From contig DATGIL010000013.1 in the NCBI GenBank assembly GCA_035295745.1, positions 1-64,000 of the forward strand: DNA of 64,000 nt, written 5' to 3'. Below are positions 54,501-62,601 of this stretch, in pieces (within the stretch, counting starts at the first letter, position 1; every line of letters starts with the position of its first letter). The position numbers and the translations under genes are program-made. A model generated the notes under the pieces. The model did no database searches. It was given only the letters and a program-made list of their open reading frames with translations, and was not told the origin of the DNA. The stretch is from JAIQFL01 sp035295745. GTDB taxonomy: Bacteria > Acidobacteriota > Terriglobia > Bryobacterales > Bryobacteraceae.

Positions 54501-57500
54501 GCCGTTGCAGTACGCCGATTATGCGGCCTGGCAGCGCGCACGCATCGAATCGGACGCGGGTCGCCAGCAACTGGCCTGGTGGAAGGACCGACTCGACAGC
54601 GCTCCGCTCACTCTCGAACTTCCTGCTGACCGCGCCCGCCCCGCGATTCAGACGTTTCGCGGTGCCGGCCTCGATTTTCAACTGAATGCCGCACTAGTCG
54701 AAGATCTCCGGCAGATTGCGCAGTCTTCCGGCGCGAGCCTTTACATGCTGTTGCTCTGCGCATTCGCAGGCGTGCTCTCGCGCTACACGCAGCAGACCGA
54801 CCTGGTGCTCGGCACACCCGTTGCCAATCGTCCAGTGCCGGAGCTCGAGCCGCTTATCGGCTTCTTCGTCAATACGCTTGCACTGCGTCTCGACCTCTCC
54901 GGGAGTCCTTCCTTCCGCGAGGCGTTGGAGCGCACGCGGCGAATCGCCCTGGATGCCATGGCGCACTCCGAGACACCCTTTGAGTTGGTTGTCGAAGCGC
55001 TCAAGCTTGATCGCGACCTGAGCCGCAGTCCGGTGTTTCAAGTGATGTTTGCATTCGAAAACACGCCCGCGCCGCCGCTCGATTTGCCAAATGTCGCGGT
55101 GCGCCCAGTGCGCGTGGAACGCGGCGAGGCCAAGTTCGAGTTGACCCTCTACCTGGAGGAGGCGGGCAGGGAACTCGCGGGGACATTCGAGTACAACGCC
55201 GACTTGTTCGATGCGCCGACCATTGCGCGCTTGCGCGAGCACTTCGAGCGCCTGCTGCACGGAATCGCCGCCAACCCCGACCTGCGCCTGCTCGACATCC
55301 CGCTGCTCTCAGCCGAGGAAACCCGAACCATCCTGGTGGAGTGGAACGACACCGCCAGACATTACCGCGACGCTTGCGTACATGAGTGGTTCGAGGAACA
55401 GGTGCGCCGCACGCCGAACGCGGTCGCCGTGGTTTATGAGAATCAGGAGCTGTCTTATGCGGCGCTCAATGCCCGCGCCAATCAACTGGCCCATCGCCTG
55501 ATTCGCTCCGGCGTGGTGCCGGATACCCTGGTCGCGGTCGCGATGGAGCGCTCAATCGAGATGATCGTCACGCTGCTCGCGGTCCTGAAAGCGGGCGGTG
55601 CCTACGTTCCTATGGACCCGGAGTATCCCCGGGAGCGATTGCTTTACATGCTCCAGGATGCGGCGGCGCCGGTGCTCCTCACGCAACGCCACCTGGTCTC
55701 CCTGCTGCCGCACACCAAGGCCGAAGTGCTCTGCGTGGATGCCGAGTCGGACAGCCTGGATCGCGAGGCGGACGTCAACCCCGCTATTGCACTTTCCCCG
55801 CACAACCTCGCGTACATGATCTACACCTCAGGTTCCACGGGGCGACCCAAGGGTGCCATGAACGAGCATCGCGGCGTCGCCAACCGGCTCCTGTGGATGC
55901 AGGATGCGTACCGCCTGACGTCCGCCGACCGGGTGCTGCAGAAGACGCCCTTCAGCTTCGATGTATCGGTGTGGGAGTTTTTTTGGCCCTTGACGGCGGG
56001 CGCGCAACTGGTGTTTGCCCGACCTGGTGGGCATCGTGAAAGTGATTACCTGGTGCGCCTGATCGGAGATCGGGGGATCACCACCATTCATTTCGTACCC
56101 TCGATGCTGCGCGCCTTCCTGGAAGATCCGGGCGCGGCCTCGTGTACCTCACTGCGTCGCGTGATCGCCAGCGGTGAAGCGCTCGCGCCCGATCTCGCAC
56201 AGAAGTTTTTCCGTATACTGCCTGCGGAGCTGCACAATCTCTATGGACCGACCGAGTGCGCGGTGGATGTCACGTCCTGGCGGTGTCTCCCCGGCAACGT
56301 CGCACGAGGTGTGCCCATCGGTCGGCCGATTGCCAATACCCAAATCTACATCGTCGATGAAGCGCTCCGCCCTGTGCCCGTGGGCGTGCCCGGCGAGTTG
56401 CTGATTGGCGGCGCCGGTGTGGGCCGCGGATATCATAACGATCCCGATCTCACTACCCGGAAATTCATCCCCGATCTCTTCTCCGGGCGCCCCGAGGCAC
56501 GGCTGTACCGCACCGGCGACCTGGCCCGCTATCGTCACGGCGGCGAGATCGAATTCCTCGGACGCATCGATCACCAGGTGAAGATTCGCGGCTTCCGCAT
56601 CGAGTTGGAAGAGATCGAAACCACCCTGCGCCGACATCCATCCGTGCTCGATTGCGTGGTGGTGCGCCAGGAGCAACCCGTCCCGCGACTCGTCGCCTAT
56701 CTGTCCAGCCGTGGCACTCCGGTCCCCACCAACGTACTCGCGAGCTTCCTGCGGGAGCGATTGCCGGACTATATGGTCCCCTCCTTCGTGTCGCTTCCCT
56801 CGCTTCCCCTGCTGCCGAACGGCAAAATCGATCGGAAGGCGCTTCCGCAGACCGTGGCCCGGACGGAGCCGTCCAACGACGCTGCTGATCCGTCGACTCC
56901 CAAAGAGGAAGTGCTCGCCGCGATCTGGCGCGAAGTCCTCGCGATCGATCACGTCGGCCTGCATGACAACTTCTTCGAACTCGGCGGCGACTCGATCCTC
57001 AGCATTCAGATTGTGGCGCGCGCCAATCGCGCCGGCCTGCGTATCACTCCCAAACAGTTTTTCCAGAATCAGACCATCGCCGAACTCGCCCTCGTGGCAG
57101 TCGATCGTGTTCCCGCTATCGGCGGACACGAAGCGTTAGGGCGCGCTCCTCTCACTCCGATTCAGCATTGGTTCTTCGAGCAGGATCTCGGCGAGATCTT
57201 CTACTTCAATCAGTCGGTGCTGTTGCGCGTCCCCTCGGACGTCCGTGCCGAACTGATGGCGCAAGCAGTGCGGCGCGTCTACGCCCATCATGACGGGCTG
57301 CGGCTCCGGTTCCACGCGGGGCCAGACGGCTGGTCTCAGGAAGTCGTGGACATGGGCGATGAGCCGATCTTCCGCTCGGATGACCTGTCGGGCCTCGCCC
57401 CGGCCGAGGTGGTCCCAGCGATGGCGGCGATCGCCAGTGAGGCCGAACGTGCCATCGATCTGACGCGCGGACCCTTGGTGCAGTTCCGCTTGATGCATCT

Positions 57501-60500
57501 CCGAAATGAGCCCGCGCGGCTGTTCGTCGTCATCCATCACTTGGCCGTGGACGGCGTGTCCTGGCGCATTCTGCTCGAAGATCTCTACACCGTCTACCAC
57601 CAACTGGAACGTGGCGAGTCCGTGGAACTGCCTCCCAAGACGATCGCGTTCCGCGACTGGGCGGCGGAATTGCAATCGGTCGCGGAAACTCCCGAAATCG
57701 TAGCGGAAGCGGCCTACTGGCGGCGCCTTGCGGAGAACCCTCCCGCGTCCGTTCCGGTCGATCGTGAGCCAGTCGAGAACGGCAATGCCGTGGCCGATGC
57801 CGCCGCGGTCTCTGTCACCCTCAACGAGGCGGAAACTCTCTCGCTCCTGCAAGAGGTCCCGCAGGCATACAACACGCGCATCAACGACGTTCTGTTGACC
57901 GCACTCTTTCTGGCGCTCCACCAGAGCACGGGTGCGGAACGTTTCCTCGTCGATCTGGAAGGTCACGGTCGCCGCGAGTTTCGCGACGGAATCGACTTGT
58001 CTCGCACCACAGGCTGGTTCACCACGATCGCTCCTCTGCTACTCGAGGGATCGGCCGGAGCGTCGCTCGCCGAGCACTTGAAGTCCATCAAGGAGCAGAT
58101 CCGCCATGTGCCGTCTGACGGCTTCGGATTCATGGTCCTCAAGTACCTGTCGCCAGACCCGGAGCTGCGCTCTGCCCTCCGCGCATGCCCTCGCGCGCAG
58201 GTGATGTTCAACTATCTCGGGCGGATCGACCGCGCGCTTCCTGAACGATGCACTTGGACCGTAGCTCCCGAAGCCATCGGCAACGAGCGAGGGCCTTCGG
58301 TGCAGCGCACTCATTTGTTCGAGATCATTGCCGCCGTCAGCGGAGGCCGTCTACAAGTCGATTGGGTATACGGCAGCCGCATTCACGACCGCGCCCGCGT
58401 CGAAGGTCTTGCCGCCGCATTTCAAGAACAGTTGCGCGCGCTCATCCGCCATTGCTGCACGCCCGGGTCGCGAGGCTTCACGCCAGCCGATTTCCCCCAA
58501 GCTAATCTCAGCCAAAAATCTCTGGACCGCGTCCTGCAGCGTCTCGGCTCGCGCAGGGAATCGGTCGCCGACATCTACGAGTGCTCGCCCATGCAGCAGG
58601 GGCTGCTCTTCCACAGCCTCTACGAATTGAACGCGGCGGAGTATTTCGAACAGTTGAGCTGTTCCATCCGTGGCCCCCTCTCGCTTGCCGCATTTCACAC
58701 TGCCTGGCAGCGCGTGGTCGATCGCCATGCCGTGCTCCGCACGGGTTTCTATTGGCAGGATCTCGAACATCCCGTGCAAATCGTTTTTCGTTCCGCGGAA
58801 CTGCCCTGGGACGTGCTGGACTGGCGTGGCTTGACGCCCGAGGAACGCTCCGGAAGCCTGGAAGCTTTCCTTCACGCCGACCGTCAACGCGGCTTCGACT
58901 TCGACCGACCGCCGCTGGTGCGCTGCACGCTCATCCGCGAAGAGGACGAGAGCTTCCGCTTCTGCTGGAGCCACCATCACATCCTTCTGGATGGTTGGAG
59001 CGCCGCCATTCTGATGAAGGATGTGTTCGCCGAATACGACGCTGCGGCGCGCGGCGTGCCCTCCGCATCCTCGCCGCCTCGCCCATACCGTGCGTATATA
59101 GAATGGCTGCAGGCGCAGGATCGTGACAAGGCGGAGACCTACTGGCGCCGTTCTCTAGCCGGATTCTACGCGCCCACGCCCCTGCCGGAGGATCGCCCGC
59201 AGACCGGCGAAGAGGCCGTCAAGAAAGATGCGCTTCTGTTGTTGCCGGAAGAATTCAGCACTCTCGTGAAGGAGACCGCCCGACGCCATCGCCTCACCCT
59301 CAACGTCGTATTCCGCGGCATCTGGGGAATTCTGCTTGGGCGCCATAGCGGTAACAGTGAAGTGGCTTTTGGCGTGACACTCTCCGGACGGCCACCGCTG
59401 CTCGAGGGAATCGAGTCCATGGTCGGCCTGTTCATCAACACGCTGCCGGCCGTTCTGCGCCTGGATCCCTACCAGTCGATGCTCGACTATCTCGCGGAAA
59501 TTCAATCGGGGCAAGCCGAGTTGGACCAGTTCTCATATAGTTCACTTGCGGAAGTACAGCGTTGGAGCGAGATGCCTCCTGGAGCCTGGTTGTTTCAGTC
59601 GCTCCTCGTCTTCGAGAATTATCCCCTCGACAACTCTCTGGGTGAGCGGTCAGGCGACTTGCGCATCGAAGACGTCCGCACCTTTGACCATACGAATTAC
59701 CCGCTCACCCTCACAGTGGCGCCCGAAAACGCAATCGCAGTCCGGCTCAGCTACGATAGCCGCCACTTCCAGCCAGGCACCGTCGAGCGCATGCTCGGCC
59801 ATATCCGCACCGTCCTCGAAGGCTTCGTCGAAAATCCCGCACGCCCCCTCGGCCGAATCCCGATGCTTTCACCCGCCGAGCGGCAACAGCTTCTGGTCGA
59901 CTTCAATCGCACCGACGTCGCTTTCGATCCCGACCAAACCTATCTCCACCAGTTCGAACGGGGTGCCCAGTCCGATCCCTCCCGTGTGGTCGTGCAATTC
60001 GAGAATCGCACCCGCCAATGGGGCGAACTCAATGCCCAGGCGAATCGCATGGCGCGATGCCTGCTGCGCCGCGCTCCTTTGCGTGCCGACGATCTGGTCG
60101 CGGTGGTGTCGCACCGCTCCGACCGCATGGTGGAAGCCATCCTTGCGATTTGGAAATGCGGTGCGGCCTATGTCCCCGTCGATCCCGACTACCCCGCCAG
60201 CCGAATTCGCTCAATGGTGGAGCAATCGCAGGCCCGCCTGATCGTGACTGACTCCGGCGTATTGAGCTCCGACCTCCGGGTGGAGTTGGAGAGTCTCGCG
60301 CCAGTCGTCGAACTCGACACGTTGGCCGCGGAGATGAGCATAGAGCCGGCCTCGAACCTTTCGCACGTCGTGAAGGGGAGGGACGTGGCATATGTGATCT
60401 TCACCTCCGGTTCCACGGGCCGTCCGAAGGGTGCGATGATCGAGCACGCCGGCATGATGAACCACCTGCTCGCGAAGGTGGACGAACTGGCGCTCACACC

Positions 60501-62601
60501 CGAAAGCGTTATCGCCCAGAATGCTTCGCACTGTTTCGATATCTCGGTCTGGCAGTTCTTTGCGGCGCCGCTGGTGGGCGGACGCACGGCGATCTATGGC
60601 GATGAAATCGTGTTGGATGCGGATGCCTTCATGGAGGCGGTGGATCGCGACGGCGTGACTATCCTGGAGATCGTTCCTTCGTACCTTGGGATTCTGCTGG
60701 AGCGGATGGAAGGGAAACCGTCCGTCCTGAGCGGGCTCAAGTGGCTGCTGGTGACCGGCGAAACGCTGAGCGCGCCGCTGGTGGAGCGATGGTTCCGACT
60801 GCGTCCCGGAATCGTCATGGTGAACGCGTACGGCCCCACCGAAGCCGGCGACGACGTCACACATCATTTCATGAATATGGCCCCCGAAGAGCGAGTCGTG
60901 CCCGTCGGCAAGCCTTTACGCAATCTGCGCATCTATGTCGTCGACGAGCAGATGAATCTGTGCCCGCTCGGCGTCCGCGGAGAAGTGTGCGTTTCGGGTA
61001 TCGGCGTCGGGCGCGGATATCTGGGCGAATCGGAACGAACTGCCGCGGTCTTCGTGGAGGATCCTTTCCGGCCGGAGCGGGGCGTGCGGATGTACCGTTC
61101 TGGCGATGTCGGCAGCTACGCGCCGGACGGCACGCTCCAACTCTTCGGACGCAAGGACCACCAGGTGAAGATTCGCGGCCACCGCATCGAGCTCGGCGAG
61201 ATCGAATGCGTGCTCGAAGATCATCCCGACGTGGATCGGGCAGTGGTCGTGGTGAGCGAAGAGCGGCGCCGCGGGCAGTGGCTCGTCGCCTGCGTCACCG
61301 CGCGGACGGGAAGCGCTGCTGCCCCGGAAACGCTCCGTAGCTTCCTGGCTGGCCGTCTGCCGGAACACATGATCCCGAGCGCCTACGTGGTGCTCGATGA
61401 ATTTCCGCTCACTCGCAACGGAAAGATCGATCGCCAAGTCCTGGGACAGGCTGGCCTCGAAGGAGTCTCGGGAGAACGCGCCCATGTCCCTCCGCGGACT
61501 TCCACTCAGCGGAAGCTCGCCGCAATCTGGCAGGAGGTTCTTGGCCACCCGCGCATCGGCATTACCGAGGACTACTTCGAACTGGGCGGCCACTCGCTGC
61601 TGGCCGTTCGCCTGATGAGCCGTGTGGAGGCGGAATTCGGCCTCCGCCTGCCGCTCGCGCAACTCTTCCAGCACCCTACCATCGAACAACTGGCGGCAAC
61701 CCTCGAGAGCGAACCGTCCGCTCTGGCGTGGGATGAACTCGCGCCGATCCGCGCGGGTGGAACCCATCCGCCCGTGTTCCTCGTTCCCGGCGCCGGCGGC
61801 AACGTCATCTACTTCCGCGCACTGGCGTCGCATCTTGACGCCTCATACCCGGTCTTCGGCCTCCAGGCAGTGGGGCTCGACGGGGTCAGCGATCCTCTGT
61901 CGACCGTCGAAGAGATCGCGACGCGGCACATCGCCGCCATCCAGCGTGCCAATCCCGCGGGACCCTATCATCTGGCTGGCCATTCGTTCGGAGCCGCCGT
62001 CGGATACGAGATGTGCAGGCAGTTGCTCCAGCAAGGGCACCAGGCCACACTCGCCGTGCTGGACGCGCCGGCCCCGATCCTCTCCCGCGACCCGCGTTGG
62101 GACGAGTGGGACGACCCGAAATGGCTCGCCGCGATCGCCCACGAGATTGGCATCTTCCTTGGTTCGAGTCTCGGTGTCACTGCTGAAGATCTGGCGCCGC
62201 TCGATCCGGAAGCGCGACTGAACTTCATCGTCGAGCGAATTCGTGCCGGCGAGTCGTGGCTCGCTGGCGGAGACGCCAATCAGTTGCGTGCGTACCTGCG
62301 GATCTACAAAGCGAATTTCCAGACCGTTTACCAGCCGCAACCCGATCCTCTTCCAATTCCCATCGTGCTCTTCCGGACGCACGAGACTTCGCCTGGCGAC
62401 ATGGCGCCTTCCCCGGAAGTTGCCAGCCTGTTTGCCGAAGCGTCGTGGGGATGGCAGCGATTCTCATCCCACCCGGTGGAAGTAGTGGACGTTCCTGGCG
62501 ACCATCTGGGGATGCTGCTCGAACCCGGCGCCGGTATTCTGGCCGCGCACCTCAATGGTTGGTTGCAGAAGGAGAGCTATGGATTCCGCGCTGGCGCCTG
62601 A
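51538..62601 (+). CDS. Terminal NRPS: half-C-A-PCP-C-A-PCP-E-C-A-PCP-TE
   Basis: 3687 residues from the GTG at 51538, which follows GGCGGAGGG. The ORF stays open to 51217, but that part lies inside the CmlA-like gene and has no NRPS similarity. Domains: half condensation domain without HHxxxDG (1-215); A5 (220-715, D418; code DFTKIGEVGK, Asn-like); PCP S760; C (822-1260, HHIISDG at 954); A6 (1280-1780, D1475; code DVWHISLVDK, Ser); PCP S1819; E (1863-2310, HHLAVDG at 2000); C (2345-2780, HHILLDG at 2480); A7 (2801-3300, D3001; code DIWELTADDK, Dap-like); PCP S3353; type I thioesterase (3400-3687, S3483 in GHSFG, 'GDHLGML'). It ends the assembly line and releases the product by hydrolysis or cyclisation. 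Confidence 0.93.
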   Translation: MPVDGLLSGAAKLSEEVRPFRLARGGCQGAEGVQTATLGPRALEIVRRLGNGPLGEFTVTIAGIALVLARSFDCTRVVFRIAPQFDSSEGATVAIDVRQSDSVEQYLCLVARRVEEAYETADAPDSSDGIAIQVADARLHVPWARSGSDDLALICRLDDGQIEIAHSARWEDFVVAGLAEHLDTVLSQFGDLDRGISDLDLLTDVEQCHLLEFNPAPSAEPTDTVIRRFEDQVARTPGAIALRFQGQTTTYRELNAKANQLAHYLRECGIGPEQLVGVRLERSDLQVAAVLAILKSGAAFVPIDADYPAARVNYILADTRVPVFLTQSSLLDGGLDYAGHSVELDLDWPHQGEACDNLQPIAKPSSLAYVLYTSGSTGAPKGCQIEHRSLFAYVSWAIATYLPDGVGGFGLYSSLCFDFTITNLLCPLLSGNTLHIYPQSESIESILRHAFQPESGVHVIKLTPSHIRLLEHLDLGPSGIRVVIAGGEELTAHQVGVLHEINPDIAIFNEYGPTEATVGCVVKRVEQDDAPILIGTPIPNASVYVLDRERRLLPVGCTGEIWIGGGGLARGYHQRPDLTDARFVSSPFRAGERIYRSGDLGRWLPSGELQCFGRTDDQVKIRGYRVELGEVESALATHHEIAQAIVTIREDRQQNKRIVAYLISESRPPASDVRRYAAELLPDYMVPADVVYVESYPLTINGKIDRDALPDPMIEHEATPSVDADSLTAAEAVLLQILGEVFPVDRGALDQTFFDLGGDSLVAVQVVARVWERFAVEISIDEVFEAPTLRDLTARFGASPTPESAPGVPVRSIPIVPRTGDLALSFSQQRLWFLAQLEGPNSAYNLVSAVRLDGPLMRSALESAISEIVRRHEILRTTFPAVDGRPVQRIAPFSPVALAERSFEHLPIAEREPGALQLAAMEAAQPFDLANGPLWRLLLLRLDDSIHVLLQVMHHIISDGWSVGVLVRELGEQYRAALNASPQPSADLPLQYADYAAWQRARIESDAGRQQLAWWKDRLDSAPLTLELPADRARPAIQTFRGAGLDFQLNAALVEDLRQIAQSSGASLYMLLLCAFAGVLSRYTQQTDLVLGTPVANRPVPELEPLIGFFVNTLALRLDLSGSPSFREALERTRRIALDAMAHSETPFELVVEALKLDRDLSRSPVFQVMFAFENTPAPPLDLPNVAVRPVRVERGEAKFELTLYLEEAGRELAGTFEYNADLFDAPTIARLREHFERLLHGIAANPDLRLLDIPLLSAEETRTILVEWNDTARHYRDACVHEWFEEQVRRTPNAVAVVYENQELSYAALNARANQLAHRLIRSGVVPDTLVAVAMERSIEMIVTLLAVLKAGGAYVPMDPEYPRERLLYMLQDAAAPVLLTQRHLVSLLPHTKAEVLCVDAESDSLDREADVNPAIALSPHNLAYMIYTSGSTGRPKGAMNEHRGVANRLLWMQDAYRLTSADRVLQKTPFSFDVSVWEFFWPLTAGAQLVFARPGGHRESDYLVRLIGDRGITTIHFVPSMLRAFLEDPGAASCTSLRRVIASGEALAPDLAQKFFRILPAELHNLYGPTECAVDVTSWRCLPGNVARGVPIGRPIANTQIYIVDEALRPVPVGVPGELLIGGAGVGRGYHNDPDLTTRKFIPDLFSGRPEARLYRTGDLARYRHGGEIEFLGRIDHQVKIRGFRIELEEIETTLRRHPSVLDCVVVRQEQPVPRLVAYLSSRGTPVPTNVLASFLRERLPDYMVPSFVSLPSLPLLPNGKIDRKALPQTVARTEPSNDAADPSTPKEEVLAAIWREVLAIDHVGLHDNFFELGGDSILSIQIVARANRAGLRITPKQFFQNQTIAELALVAVDRVPAIGGHEALGRAPLTPIQHWFFEQDLGEIFYFNQSVLLRVPSDVRAELMAQAVRRVYAHHDGLRLRFHAGPDGWSQEVVDMGDEPIFRSDDLSGLAPAEVVPAMAAIASEAERAIDLTRGPLVQFRLMHLRNEPARLFVVIHHLAVDGVSWRILLEDLYTVYHQLERGESVELPPKTIAFRDWAAELQSVAETPEIVAEAAYWRRLAENPPASVPVDREPVENGNAVADAAAVSVTLNEAETLSLLQEVPQAYNTRINDVLLTALFLALHQSTGAERFLVDLEGHGRREFRDGIDLSRTTGWFTTIAPLLLEGSAGASLAEHLKSIKEQIRHVPSDGFGFMVLKYLSPDPELRSALRACPRAQVMFNYLGRIDRALPERCTWTVAPEAIGNERGPSVQRTHLFEIIAAVSGGRLQVDWVYGSRIHDRARVEGLAAAFQEQLRALIRHCCTPGSRGFTPADFPQANLSQKSLDRVLQRLGSRRESVADIYECSPMQQGLLFHSLYELNAAEYFEQLSCSIRGPLSLAAFHTAWQRVVDRHAVLRTGFYWQDLEHPVQIVFRSAELPWDVLDWRGLTPEERSGSLEAFLHADRQRGFDFDRPPLVRCTLIREEDESFRFCWSHHHILLDGWSAAILMKDVFAEYDAAARGVPSASSPPRPYRAYIEWLQAQDRDKAETYWRRSLAGFYAPTPLPEDRPQTGEEAVKKDALLLLPEEFSTLVKETARRHRLTLNVVFRGIWGILLGRHSGNSEVAFGVTLSGRPPLLEGIESMVGLFINTLPAVLRLDPYQSMLDYLAEIQSGQAELDQFSYSSLAEVQRWSEMPPGAWLFQSLLVFENYPLDNSLGERSGDLRIEDVRTFDHTNYPLTLTVAPENAIAVRLSYDSRHFQPGTVERMLGHIRTVLEGFVENPARPLGRIPMLSPAERQQLLVDFNRTDVAFDPDQTYLHQFERGAQSDPSRVVVQFENRTRQWGELNAQANRMARCLLRRAPLRADDLVAVVSHRSDRMVEAILAIWKCGAAYVPVDPDYPASRIRSMVEQSQARLIVTDSGVLSSDLRVELESLAPVVELDTLAAEMSIEPASNLSHVVKGRDVAYVIFTSGSTGRPKGAMIEHAGMMNHLLAKVDELALTPESVIAQNASHCFDISVWQFFAAPLVGGRTAIYGDEIVLDADAFMEAVDRDGVTILEIVPSYLGILLERMEGKPSVLSGLKWLLVTGETLSAPLVERWFRLRPGIVMVNAYGPTEAGDDVTHHFMNMAPEERVVPVGKPLRNLRIYVVDEQMNLCPLGVRGEVCVSGIGVGRGYLGESERTAAVFVEDPFRPERGVRMYRSGDVGSYAPDGTLQLFGRKDHQVKIRGHRIELGEIECVLEDHPDVDRAVVVVSEERRRGQWLVACVTARTGSAAAPETLRSFLAGRLPEHMIPSAYVVLDEFPLTRNGKIDRQVLGQAGLEGVSGERAHVPPRTSTQRKLAAIWQEVLGHPRIGITEDYFELGGHSLLAVRLMSRVEAEFGLRLPLAQLFQHPTIEQLAATLESEPSALAWDELAPIRAGGTHPPVFLVPGAGGNVIYFRALASHLDASYPVFGLQAVGLDGVSDPLSTVEEIATRHIAAIQRANPAGPYHLAGHSFGAAVGYEMCRQLLQQGHQATLAVLDAPAPILSRDPRWDEWDDPKWLAAIAHEIGIFLGSSLGVTAEDLAPLDPEARLNFIVERIRAGESWLAGGDANQLRAYLRIYKANFQTVYQPQPDPLPIPIVLFRTHETSPGDMAPSPEVASLFAEASWGWQRFSSHPVEVVDVPGDHLGMLLEPGAGILAAHLNGWLQKESYGFRAGA
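59918..61204 (+). repeat. Duplicated A-domain segment, copy 2 (paired with 42236-43540)
   Basis: This is the A7-coding segment of the terminal NRPS, the counterpart of the A3 segment. Both begin at 'DFNRTDVAFDPD' and remain collinear through 'DHQVKIRGHRIELGEIEC'. The code differs only by Leu for Val at one position. The flanking C and PCP domains are less alike, suggesting exchange centred on the A domain. The boundaries are approximate. Confidence 0.75.

Noticed and set aside
40888..62601. Calcium-dependent lipopeptide (DXDG-type) product
   Set aside because: No Asp-X-Asp-Gly order can be read from the A-domain codes; only one Asn-like and no Asp-like code was found.
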